Source of the DNA: JBBIWA01 sp037439425
GTDB lineage: Bacteria; Acidobacteriota; Blastocatellia; RBC074
DNA: 64,000 nucleotides
Assembly (NCBI GenBank): GCA_037439425.1
Contig: JBBIWA010000005.1
Coordinates: 82,111-146,110 of the forward strand
Direction of reading: 5' to 3'
This document shows, piece by piece, positions 26,993 to 34,806 of the stretch. Every line of letters begins with the position of its first letter. Within the stretch, counting starts at the first letter, position 1. Both the position numbers and the translations under genes were made by a program. The notes beneath the pieces are model-generated. The model did no database searches, had not been told where the DNA came from, and saw only the letters and a list, made by a program, of their open reading frames with translations.

Positions 26993-28408
26993 ATGATTGT
27001 GATGAAATTCGGCGGAACTTCAGTCGAAGACGAAGTGGCGATTCGCCGCCTGGTAGCGATTGTCCGCCGGCAGTTGGATTCCAAACCCGTAGTCGTTGTC
27101 TCAGCCATGGGCAAAACGACCAACGGCTTGCTTGAGTGCGCGCAGCAGGCTGCCGGAGGGCAACTGGATGCGGCGCTGGCACGGCTTGAGAGCATCGCAG
27201 CACATCACTTCGAGACGGCTCATAAGCTGGCTCTTGCCGCTGAGCAGGAGTCACTCCGCGCAGCATTAGAGGAGCATTTTGATCAGGTCCGAGCGAGATT
27301 GAAGGAAATATATCAAGCAGGCGAAGTCACGCCGCGCTTGTCTGATGCCGTCGCTTCTAATGGCGAGCTGCTCTCATCATTGATTGTGGCTGCGGCGCTG
27401 CGAGCCGAGGGGATAAATGGTGTCTGGGTGGATGTCCGGCCGCTCATGCGGACCAATGCTGATTTCACTCGCGCCGCTGTGCAATTTGACCTTACCAATC
27501 GCCAGCTTAAAGAAGGAATCGAGCCGATTCTAGCTACTGGCGGGGTGCCGGTCACCCAGGGGTTCATCGGATCAACGGCTGATGGAAGCGTCACCACAAT
27601 CGGGCGTGGCGGGTCGGATTATTCGGCCTCGATCATTGGCGCGGCGCTGGCTGCCGAAGATATTCAGATCTGGACCGATGTGGACGGGATTATGACAACT
27701 GATCCCCGCATTGTGCCGCAAGCTGCCAAGGTCAAAGTGATCTCGTTTGCCGAAGCATCAGAGCTGGCTTACTTCGGCGCGAAGGTGCTGCATCCAAGCA
27801 CGCTGCTGCCGGCGATGGCTGAGAATATCCCAGTGCACGTTTGCAATTCATGGCGTCCCGAAGCGATTGGAACCGTGATCCTGCGCCAGGCTCCGCCCTC
27901 GCGCAATTTGATTAAAGCCATTGCCTTCAAGCGCGGAATCACGTTGATCAATATCACCTCCGACCGCATGTTGATGGCTTATGGATTCCTGGCACGCATC
28001 TTTGAGATCTTTGATTGGCACAAGACTCCGGTGGATATGGTTGCGACTTCCGAGGTGAGTGTTTCAATGACGCTGGATGATACGCGGAACCTGGAGCGCA
28101 TTGTGGCCGATCTCAAGATGCTGGGTGAGGTCACGGTTGAGCATGATCAGGCCATCATTTGCCTGGTCGGTGAGAGATTGAAGTTCACTCCAGGCGTGGC
28201 AGCGCGCATCTTTACCAGCATCGAGGGCATTAACGTTTCGATGATCTCTCATGGTGCTTCAGCCATCAATGTCAGCTTCGTAGTTGATGGCCAGAACGTC
28301 GAAGAGGCTGTCACTGCTCTTCATCGAGAGTTCTTCAGCGAGCTGGATGAAACGACTTTTGAGTTGCCAGTAGCAGCCAAGGCCAGCTGCCAGGTGGAAC
28401 ATATATGA
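26993..28408 (+). CDS. lysC: Aspartate kinase, lysine-sensitive type
   Basis: 471 residues from ATG at 26993 (MIVMKFGGTSVEDEVAIRRL). An upstream in-frame extension to 26894 would run through the terminator hairpin and is rejected. The kinase domain covers residues 1-290 with KFGGTS (5-10), GRGGSDYSA and WTDVDGIMTTDPRI. Two ACT domains follow (about 310-450) for allosteric control by lysine. It catalyses phosphorylation of L-aspartate, the committed step to diaminopimelate, lysine, threonine and methionine. The length fits monofunctional class enzymes of the LysC type. It overlaps dapB by 4 bp (ATGA), so the two are translationally coupled. Confidence 0.94.
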   Translation: MIVMKFGGTSVEDEVAIRRLVAIVRRQLDSKPVVVVSAMGKTTNGLLECAQQAAGGQLDAALARLESIAAHHFETAHKLALAAEQESLRAALEEHFDQVRARLKEIYQAGEVTPRLSDAVASNGELLSSLIVAAALRAEGINGVWVDVRPLMRTNADFTRAAVQFDLTNRQLKEGIEPILATGGVPVTQGFIGSTADGSVTTIGRGGSDYSASIIGAALAAEDIQIWTDVDGIMTTDPRIVPQAAKVKVISFAEASELAYFGAKVLHPSTLLPAMAENIPVHVCNSWRPEAIGTVILRQAPPSRNLIKAIAFKRGITLINITSDRMLMAYGFLARIFEIFDWHKTPVDMVATSEVSVSMTLDDTRNLERIVADLKMLGEVTVEHDQAIICLVGERLKFTPGVAARIFTSIEGINVSMISHGASAINVSFVVDGQNVEEAVTALHREFFSELDETTFELPVAAKASCQVEHI

Positions 28409-29112
28409 AGATTGCCATCATTGGTTACGGTAAGATGGGGAAACTGGTTGAACAAGTCGCCGCGGCGCGCGGCCACGAGGTGGTGGCGCGCTTCGATATT
28501 GACAATAACGAAGGCGGCGCAGGTTTGACTGCAGAAAGTCTATCAGGCGTTGCGGCAGCCATCGAGTTTTCCACGCCTGAGGCGGTAATTCACAATCTGC
28601 GCCGGGTAATTGCGCTGGGCGTGCCTGCCGTGGTTGGGACAACTGGCTGGTATGAGCACCTTGATGAGATCAAGGCGCTTGTCAAGGAGCACAATGGCGC
28701 GTTGGTTTATAGCGCTAACTTCTCGGTCGGCATGAACCTCTTCTTCAAGATCGTGCGTTATGCGGCTGAACTATTTGCCCAATTTGCAGAGTACGATCCG
28801 TTTCTGGTCGAGCATCATCATAAATTCAAAAAAGACGCGCCATCGGGCACCGCGCTGGTGATTGAACGATTGCTGCGCGAAAGCTATGGTGAGCTGGCGC
28901 CCCACGCGCTCAGCATCCGCGCCGGTTACGCGCCGGGCACGCACGAGCTTGGTTTTGATTCGGAGGCTGATACTATTGTGCTCTCCCACACGGCGCGCAG
29001 CCGGCAGGGCTTTGCGCTCGGAGCGGTCTTTGCCGCCGAGCAGATTGTCAGCCGTCGCGGTATTTACGAGTTTTCGGAACTACTTTTTGGGAAAGAACCA
29101 AACCCCGGTTGA
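28405..29112 (+). CDS. dapB: 4-hydroxy-tetrahydrodipicolinate reductase
   Basis: 235 residues, slightly short for DapB (about 240-270). N-terminal nucleotide-binding motif IIGYGKMGKLVEQVAAARGH (4-23); the central VGTTGWYEHLDEI; NFSVGMNLFFKI; and the signature EHHHKFKKDAPSGTA with the catalytic His-His-Lys. It reduces dihydrodipicolinate to tetrahydrodipicolinate. It starts inside the lysC stop (ATGA overlap). After it comes a 630-bp repeat-rich gap before dapA, which is unusual for this otherwise tight operon. Confidence 0.93.
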   Translation: MKIAIIGYGKMGKLVEQVAAARGHEVVARFDIDNNEGGAGLTAESLSGVAAAIEFSTPEAVIHNLRRVIALGVPAVVGTTGWYEHLDEIKALVKEHNGALVYSANFSVGMNLFFKIVRYAAELFAQFAEYDPFLVEHHHKFKKDAPSGTALVIERLLRESYGELAPHALSIRAGYAPGTHELGFDSEADTIVLSHTARSRQGFALGAVFAAEQIVSRRGIYEFSELLFGKEPNPG

Positions 29113-29161
29113 GAAGGATTATTCCCCTCGCTCGAGCGACGCGGGAGAAACAATGGGAATA

Positions 29162-29230
29162 AACCACGAAGCTCACGAAGAACACATCTTCTCATTCTTC
29201 GTGCTCTTCGTGTCCTTCGTGGTTCATTTT
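29162..29230. repeat. Inverted CACGAAG/CTTCGTG element
   Basis: AACCACGAAGCTCACGAAG is followed, after a short AT-rich middle, by CTTCGTGTCCTTCGTGGTT, giving a long near-perfect hairpin. Elements of this sequence type (translating to NHEAHEEH.../FVSFVVHF) recur in many environmental bacterial genomes. Here it lies 50 bp after dapB and could end its transcript. Confidence 0.6.
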
Positions 29231-29233
29231 CTG

Positions 29234-29700
29234 AGGAGTCGATTATGTCGTCCCAAACCCCGGGAGCGCACGCTTCTAGCGTGCTTGGTCTCTGGTAGCA
29301 GCTCGCTTAAGGGAAAGCTGCACGCCCGCAGGCGTGCCTGCCCAGGATTTTCCTCAGGAGTCGATTATGTCGTCCCGGACGACGCCCTGAAAGCAATGAA
29401 AATCCTCACGAGCGCACTTTTGCGAGCGTGCTCGGTCTCCAGCAATGACCTGCTTAACGAAGACGGGCACGCAAGGATGCGTGCGCTCCCAGGATCTTCC
29501 GAGGAGTCGTCCATGTCGTCCCGGACAACGCGGGAGAAACGATGAAAACCTGGGAGCGCACGCTTCTAGCGTGCCTGCTCTGAAGGCAACCGCCAGCTTA
29601 ACCAAGACAGGCACGCCTCCGGCGTGCGCACCCAGGGATTCTCCGCAGGAGTCGTTTGTGTCGTCATGGACGACGCCCTGAAAGCGATGAAAATCCATTG
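29234..29700 (+). repeat. REP-like tandem units between dapB and dapA
   Basis: The motif AGGAGTCG followed by a TATGTCGTCC-like stretch starts at 29234, 29356, 29502 and 29647 (spacing 122, 146, 145 bp). Each full unit carries two small palindromes built on GCACGC...GCGTGC with different loops (for example GCACGCTTCTAGCGTGC and GCACGCCTCCGGCGTGC). The last copy is partial and ends about 45 bp before dapA. No coding frame is supported. Confidence 0.75.
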
Positions 29701-29744
29701 CGGGTGAGACGAGCGGCGTACCTAGGATCTTCAAAGGAGGCTTT

Positions 29745-30662
29745 ATGGCAAATACGGATCAACTGCGCGGATGCGGAACCGCGCTGGTCACTCCCTTTAC
29801 TCAAAGCGGTGAGATTGACGAAGCGGCGCTGCGCCGCGTGATCGAACTTCAGATCGAAGGCGGCGTGGACTTTTTGGTCGCCTGCGGGACGACTGGCGAA
29901 AGCGTGACGATGTCGGACGAGGAGCAAGCCCGCGTCGTCAAATTGACTATTGAAGCAGCAGCCGGACGCGTGCCGGTGGTTGCCGGGGCGGGTGGTTATA
30001 ACACGCGCGAGGTGATCGAACGGATTCATCGCTATACCGAGCTGGGCGCGGATGCGATTCTTTCGGTCACGCCTTATTACAACAAGCCGACGCAGGAAGG
30101 ACTTTATCAACACTACTGCGCCATTGCGGAAGCGAGCCAATTGCCAATCATTCTTTACAACGTGCCGGGCCGCACGGGCTGCAACATGGAGCCAGCAACG
30201 GTAGCGCGGCTGGCCGAGCTTAAGAAGATCATCGGGACCAAAGAAGCTTCGGGCAACATATCGCAGATCGGTGAAATCGCGTCATTGGTTGATAGTTCGT
30301 TCAAGATCTTCGCGGGCGACGATAGCGTCGTTTTGCCAGTGGTTGCGCTCGGTGGCGTCGGCGTGATCTCAGTCGCATCGAATCTGGTGCCTAGGCGTGT
30401 GAGCGATCTGGCGCATGCCTGTCTCGCAGGACGTTTTGAAGAAGCCCGAGCGCTCAATCGCGAGCTGACGCCACTCTTCAAAGTGCTGTTCATTGAAAGC
30501 AATCCGATTCCGATCAAGGCGGCCATGGCAATGAACGGTATGATCGAAGAAGTCTATCGCCTGCCGCTGGTGCCGCCGAGCGAAGCCAGCAGAGCGAAGT
30601 TGAAGCAGGTGCTCCTCTCAATGGGGATCCTCACAGAAGCGGCACGCCAGGCCGGGAGTTAA
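29745..30662 (+). CDS. dapA: 4-hydroxy-tetrahydrodipicolinate synthase
   Basis: 305 residues; DapA is usually 290-300. It condenses pyruvate with aspartate semialdehyde. Key motifs: CGTTGESVTM (the GTTGE pyruvate-binding signature, about 46-55), TPYYNKPTQEGLYQHY (with Tyr of the catalytic triad), YNVPGRTGCNM, and the Schiff-base Lys in IIGTKEASGN. GDDSVVLP lies in the later part. AAAGGAGGC stands 8 bp before the ATG. It is 25 bp upstream of dapD and same-strand with lysC-dapB across a repeat cluster. Confidence 0.95.
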   Translation: MANTDQLRGCGTALVTPFTQSGEIDEAALRRVIELQIEGGVDFLVACGTTGESVTMSDEEQARVVKLTIEAAAGRVPVVAGAGGYNTREVIERIHRYTELGADAILSVTPYYNKPTQEGLYQHYCAIAEASQLPIILYNVPGRTGCNMEPATVARLAELKKIIGTKEASGNISQIGEIASLVDSSFKIFAGDDSVVLPVVALGGVGVISVASNLVPRRVSDLAHACLAGRFEEARALNRELTPLFKVLFIESNPIPIKAAMAMNGMIEEVYRLPLVPPSEASRAKLKQVLLSMGILTEAARQAGS

Positions 30663-30687
30663 CCCGATATTTGAGATTCACCGATCC

Positions 30688-31548
30688 ATGGACTCAATGA
30701 CTGCCAGTTTAGAGACTCGTATCGAATCATTTTTCGCTCTGCCAACCGCAGAACTTACTGCGGAGAAGCGGCAAGAGGCTTTAACTCTCTTTGACGAATT
30801 CAAGCGCGCGCTCAACCGTGGCGAAGTGCGCGCTGCTAGCCGCAACGCCGATGGGCAATGGGTTACGCATCAGTGGGTCAAGCGCGGTATTCTGCTTGGC
30901 TTTCGTCTGGGCGCCATCAAAGACTATTCGCTCAATGAGAACTTCCGCTTCTTCGACAAAGACACTTATCCACTCAAACGACTGCGCGAAGCTGACGGCG
31001 TGCGGATAGTGCCGGGTGGGTCTTCGGTGCGTGATGGTGTGTATCTGGGGCAAGGCGTCACGATCATGCCCCCAGCTTACATCAATGTTGGCGCGTTTGT
31101 AGGTGATGGGACGATGATAGACTCACACGCGCTGGTGGGATCGTGCGCGCAACTTGGGAAGCGTTGTCACCTCAGCGCTGCGGCGCAGATCGGCGGTGTG
31201 CTTGAGCCGGTAGGGGCACTGCCGGTGATCATCGAAGACGAAGTCCTGGTTGGCGGCAATTGCGGAGTCTACGAAGGGGCCATCGTGCGCGAGCGCGCGA
31301 TCCTGGCAGCAGGCGTGATTCTCACTGGCTCAACCCCAGTCTATGATGCAGTGCGCGGTGAAATCTATCGACGTAGCGAAGACAGACCACTAGAGATCCC
31401 CGCGGGCGCAGTGGTCGTCCCGGGCTCGCGAGCGATAAACATCGGGCCGGCGAAGGAGTGGGGGCTTTCAATCTACACGCCAATCATTGTCAAGTACCGC
31501 GACGAAAAGACCGAGGCTTCGGTTAGGCTAGAGGAATTCTTGCGCTAA
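30688..31548 (+). CDS. dapD: Tetrahydrodipicolinate N-succinyltransferase
   Basis: 286 residues, the usual DapD length. N-terminal helical domain, then a left-handed parallel beta-helix built from hexapeptide repeats: GSSVRDGVYLGQGVTIMPPA, VNVGA-type VGAFVGDGTMIDSHALVGSC, then GKRCHLSAAAQIGGVLEP. These and IEDEVLVGGNCGVYEGAIV match the DapD type rather than the DapH acetyl type. It succinylates tetrahydrodipicolinate using succinyl-CoA, so the organism appears to use the succinylase branch of lysine synthesis. It follows dapA by 25 bp. Confidence 0.92.
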   Translation: MDSMTASLETRIESFFALPTAELTAEKRQEALTLFDEFKRALNRGEVRAASRNADGQWVTHQWVKRGILLGFRLGAIKDYSLNENFRFFDKDTYPLKRLREADGVRIVPGGSSVRDGVYLGQGVTIMPPAYINVGAFVGDGTMIDSHALVGSCAQLGKRCHLSAAAQIGGVLEPVGALPVIIEDEVLVGGNCGVYEGAIVRERAILAAGVILTGSTPVYDAVRGEIYRRSEDRPLEIPAGAVVVPGSRAINIGPAKEWGLSIYTPIIVKYRDEKTEASVRLEEFLR

Positions 31549-31615
31549 ACCTTAGGTCCAGATGTTTGGTTGACCATCGCTCGAACGGGGAAGCCAGAGG
31601 TCTGTACCGTCAGAG

Positions 31616-31645
31616 TTGGCATTTCTAGAACCAGCCGACTATAAT
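31616..31645 (+). promoter_or_regulatory. Sigma70-type promoter before the M20 peptidase gene
   Basis: TTGGCA (31616-31621), an 18-nt spacer and a perfect TATAAT (31640-31645). Expected start near 31652, about 40 nt before the ATG at 31693. It gives the M20 gene a promoter of its own after the dapD stop. Confidence 0.7.
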
Positions 31646-31692
31646 CACCGCTCAAATCTGAGCCCGTTTTTGACCTGCGCGTCTGTGTCGCT

Positions 31693-32697
31693 ATGGATAT
31701 CATTCAATTCACGCGCGAACTCATCGATATCGAATCCATCTCCTGGAACGAGGGCGCCATCTGCCGCTACGTGCGCGATTTCCTTGCCGAGGCGGGCTTC
31801 GAGGTGAGCATACAACCGGTGAGTGGAGACCGATTCAATATTCTCGCTCGCGTTGGCGACCCGCTGCTTACTTTTTCAACTCATCTCGACACGGTTCCCC
31901 CGTTTATTCCATCGAGCGAAGATGAGCAGAACATCTACGGGCGCGGGGCGTGCGACGCCAAAGGGATTATGGCGGCGCAAATCTTCGCGGCGCAGCAACT
32001 GCGCGATGAGGGGAGGCGCGACTTTGGCCTGCTTTTCGTTGTAGGTGAAGAGGACGGAAGCGACGGCGCGCGCGCGGCCAATACCATTCCCAATCGTAAT
32101 CGCTACTTGATTGATGGCGAGCCGACCGAGAGTCATCAGGCTATCGCGAGTAAAGGGGCCTTGCGCATAATCATTGAGACGACTGGGCAAGCGGCTCACG
32201 GCGCTTATCCAGAGCTGGGCGAATCGGCCATTGAGAAGTTGCTCGATATCCTCAATGACATTCGGCAAATGGAACTACCCACGGACGACAGGTTGGGCGC
32301 CACCACTTACAACATCGGCACGATCAGTGGCGGGCGCAAGGCCAATGTGGTAGCTGACTTCGCCGCCAGCGAAGTGATGTTCCGCACGGTCACAGATCCC
32401 GAAGTCATTTTCGATCTGGTAGTCAAAGTAGTGGCTGGGCGCGGTGAGCTTAAGCGCGGCTTCTCAATTCGACCGGTTCGCCTGCGGACAGTTGAAGGCC
32501 TCCAGATCCCAACAAGCATTGTGCGCTTCGGAACGGACATCCCTTGCTTGACGAACTGGGGGGAACCGTTGCTGTTCGGCCCTGGCTCGATTCATCACGC
32601 GCATACTGCGCATGAGCACATTAACAAAGCTGAGTTAAAGGGTGCAGTGGAGACTTATGCCCGCATGGCGCGAGTACTTCTTGACTCGCTTAACTAG
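31693..32697 (+). CDS. M20-family metallopeptidase, candidate DapE-type deacylase
   Basis: 334 residues. Zinc/cobalt ligand motifs are present in order: FSTHLDTVPP (H-x-D), YGRGACDAKG (the bridging Asp), VVGEEDGSDGA (Glu-Glu), DGEPTE, and a C-terminal HHAHTAHEHI. A dimerisation domain lies near 155-270. Members deacylate N-acyl amino acids: DapE (N-succinyl-LL-diaminopimelate), ArgE or LysK. The place right after dapD argues for the DapE role; the length is shorter than classic DapE (about 375), and LysK/ArgE-like enzymes cannot be excluded. It has its own promoter at 31616-31645. Confidence 0.78.
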   Translation: MDIIQFTRELIDIESISWNEGAICRYVRDFLAEAGFEVSIQPVSGDRFNILARVGDPLLTFSTHLDTVPPFIPSSEDEQNIYGRGACDAKGIMAAQIFAAQQLRDEGRRDFGLLFVVGEEDGSDGARAANTIPNRNRYLIDGEPTESHQAIASKGALRIIIETTGQAAHGAYPELGESAIEKLLDILNDIRQMELPTDDRLGATTYNIGTISGGRKANVVADFAASEVMFRTVTDPEVIFDLVVKVVAGRGELKRGFSIRPVRLRTVEGLQIPTSIVRFGTDIPCLTNWGEPLLFGPGSIHHAHTAHEHINKAELKGAVETYARMARVLLDSLN

Positions 32698-33040
32698 GGC
32701 GGTTTGCGATTGAGTGTCCGGCCATCTGTCAGCTGTTCACCGTCACGACACGGAAAGTTAGCCAGGAATCGTTTGTTACGCATACCGGCCACTGGTCGCT
32801 GGCCTCTAGCGCCCGCAGCTCACATCAAGCAGGCGCAGCCTCAGAGCTGGCTGCGAAGGCAGTGGCCAGAGTTGCAGCGGTCAGGCTGCCAATCTTACGC
32901 GCTCATACCCTGCAGCGGCGCGCTCACTTTCCAAGTCGTGCGCTGTCAGTCTCGTTGCTTTCTTCCTGCCGGGAAGGGGTGGCTTAATCCCTCGGACACT
33001 GAGCTGCGCCCTCGCACTAATTACGGAGTCGAAGACAGTT
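32698..33040. other. Intergenic, no gene seen
   Basis: About 340 bp between the M20 peptidase and the small protein at 33041. Open frames overlap on both strands without ribosome binding sites or motifs. No promoter or hairpin stands out. Confidence 0.45.
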
Positions 33041-33298
33041 ATGCCTACCGGAAAATTTACAGCTGAGCCTGACAGCCCTGAATACGTTGCTTCTGACTGG
33101 CTGATTACGATCCACAATGCCTTTCGAGATATTGACCATGCGATTGAGAAATCGCCCAATCCGCAAGAATTTATTGAACGGCTAAAAGAGAGGGTGCGGC
33201 GCGATTACGAACAGAATCGCGAAGAGATGGGCTGGAGTGAGCGCACCCGCGACATTGCAGAGCGCGCGCTTGAGATCGTTCTGCAAACCAGAAAATAG
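33041..33298 (+). CDS. Small hypothetical protein
   Basis: 85 residues, acidic-basic mixed and helical (YVASDWLITIHNAFRDIDHA, then IERLKERVRRDYEQNREEMG). No signal or membrane segment. The ATG is preceded by GGAG about 12 bp upstream, a weak ribosome binding site. It ends 8 bp before the end of the convergent cheR gene. No family is recognised. Confidence 0.5.
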   Translation: MPTGKFTAEPDSPEYVASDWLITIHNAFRDIDHAIEKSPNPQEFIERLKERVRRDYEQNREEMGWSERTRDIAERALEIVLQTRK

Positions 33299-33305
33299 CG
33301 CTACC

Positions 33306-34169
33306 TCAGTGGGCGGATGAGATTCGGCGGAAGAATGAGGGGCAGTCCCTGACTGGCTTGAGGCGGGAATGCTCCACAAGTGAGGTCTCTGTCGGGGCCA
33401 CCATCAAATATCCCCCTTCACGCAAAGCCCGGCTCAATCGTTCCACCATCTGCCGCACGGCGGCGCTGTGCAGATAAAGCAGCAGATTGGCGCAGACGAT
33501 CAGATCGAAGCGATTGGAAACGCTTTTCCAGAAGACACCGTCCATCAAATTAGCGCGGCGGAAAGTCACAACGCGCCGCAGGTCAGGGATGACAGTGTAA
33601 TGTCCATCAAGCGGCGCATCCGGCGTGTTACCTGTATGCAGAAAGTATTGCGCGCGCGTTTGGGCAGCGACATGGCGCAACGCCGGGAGGTGGTAATGCG
33701 CCCGACTGGCCTCCAGTAACGCGCTGTTGCGTACATCCGTAGCGAAGATATCGGCCTCGATCTCGCTGCCTGATGGCCTCACCTGATCGAAAGCAATCGC
33801 AAGCGAATAGGCCTCTTCGCCCGTTGAAGAAGCGACGCTCCAGATGCGCGGCCGATGATCCTTGGACCGAGTTGAGTGGCTAGCATAGGTTGCAATCAAC
33901 ACGGGTAAGACTTCCCGGCGCAGGAAGTCAAACTGATGTGGCTCGCGGAAGAAGTAGGTTTCGCCGACAGCGGCTACCTCGACCAAAGCCAGTAGCTCGC
34001 TCTCGCTCGCCGCAGCTAGCTGACAGTACTCCTCAGGTGCGATATTCAATCGCCCAGCTTTACGGATCACTGCAGCACGGATCTTCTGGCGCATCGAAGG
34101 GCTAATTGCCCAGCCATAACGCTCTGCCACAGCTTCTTCGAGTTTTCTCAATGCTGAAGTTGGTTCCAC
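33306..34169 (-). CDS. CheR-type protein-glutamate methyltransferase
   Basis: 287 residues. The N-terminal CheR helical domain is followed by the typical GETYFFREPHQFDFLRREVL (the family's G-E-T-x-F-F-R-[DE]-P motif; about 66-85). The SAM-binding part begins WSVASSTGEEAYSLAI, then IFATDVRNSALLEASRAHY, FDLIVCANLLLYL and GGYLMVAPTE. CheR methylates chemoreceptor glutamates, but a lone copy away from che genes may belong to a Che-like or Mcp/PilJ-type pathway. The GTG start at 34169 has no visible ribosome binding site because AT-rich repeats abut it directly (34173-34258). An internal start a few codons in is possible. Confidence 0.85.
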   Translation of the reverse strand: MEPTSALRKLEEAVAERYGWAISPSMRQKIRAAVIRKAGRLNIAPEEYCQLAAASESELLALVEVAAVGETYFFREPHQFDFLRREVLPVLIATYASHSTRSKDHRPRIWSVASSTGEEAYSLAIAFDQVRPSGSEIEADIFATDVRNSALLEASRAHYHLPALRHVAAQTRAQYFLHTGNTPDAPLDGHYTVIPDLRRVVTFRRANLMDGVFWKSVSNRFDLIVCANLLLYLHSAAVRQMVERLSRALREGGYLMVAPTETSLVEHSRLKPVRDCPSFFRRISSAH

Positions 34170-34172
34170 TTG

Positions 34173-34258
34173 CGAATTTCGGACTCGGGAATTGCGGACT
34201 CAGGAATTGCGAATTTCGGACTCGGGAATTTCAATTCGCAATTCGAAATTCGCCATTC
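34173..34258. repeat. Simple-sequence repeat of the AATTCGCAATTC type
   Basis: Short alternating units of AATTTCGGACTCGG, AATTGCGGACTC, AATTCGCAATTCG and AAATTCGCC occupy about 85 bp between cheR and moaC. The same style of repeat is at 8465-8534, 20071-20112 and 41963-42058. It takes the place of the cheR leader and ribosome binding site and touches the moaC stop region. Confidence 0.65.
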
Positions 34259-34260
34259 AT

Positions 34261-34806
34261 TCACTGATTGCTCGCCCCGGGCTTCTCGGCTCTGCTCCTT
34301 CTCCACTCTCCTGATTGCCCGCCGCTTTTTCGTTCGAGGCGGATCTCAGTGATGCTCATCCCACGATCAATAGCCTTGCACATATCGTAAAGCGTGAGGG
34401 CCGCGACTGAGACGGCAGTGAGAGCTTCCATCTCAACACCAGTCTGGGCGCTGGTTGAAGCCGTAGCTGTGATCCGCGCGCCACCCTCATCAAGTTCAAC
34501 CTGAACGTCTGCATGTGAAAGCGGCAGCGTGTGGCACAGCGGAATCAATTCTGCTGTCCGTTTCGCAGCCATAATCCCTGCCAGTCGCGCCGTCTCCAGT
34601 GGATCTCCTTTCGGCGTGCGTCGCTCGCGGATCGCCGCTACCGTAGCTGGGGACATGGCCACATACCCACTAGCTTCAGCCGTCCGCGCCGTGACCGGCT
34701 TGGCGCCGACATCAACCATGCGGATGCGGCCTTCCTCATCGAGGTGCGAAAGTTGAGACTGACTCTTCTTGGCCATCCAGGTGCCCAGCCGATGTGCGCT
34801 TATCAT
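34261..34806 (-). CDS. moaC: Cyclic pyranopterin monophosphate synthase
   Basis: 181 residues. MoaC makes cPMP from the MoaA product in molybdenum cofactor synthesis. Motifs: LSHLDEEGRIRMVDVGAKPV near the start, ARLAGIMAAKRTAELIPLCH and TLPLSHADV (the IPLCH segment), and TSAQTGVEMEALTAVSVAAL then TLYDMCKAID with the catalytic Lys/Asp. The ATG at 34806 overlaps the moeA stop (TAATG), so translation is coupled. A start at residue 11 (MAKKSQ, 34776) is the alternative. It has a longer, polar C-terminal tail than usual (GGQSGEWRRSRAEKPG). Confidence 0.93.
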   Translation of the reverse strand: MISAHRLGTWMAKKSQSQLSHLDEEGRIRMVDVGAKPVTARTAEASGYVAMSPATVAAIRERRTPKGDPLETARLAGIMAAKRTAELIPLCHTLPLSHADVQVELDEGGARITATASTSAQTGVEMEALTAVSVAALTLYDMCKAIDRGMSITEIRLERKSGGQSGEWRRSRAEKPGASNQ

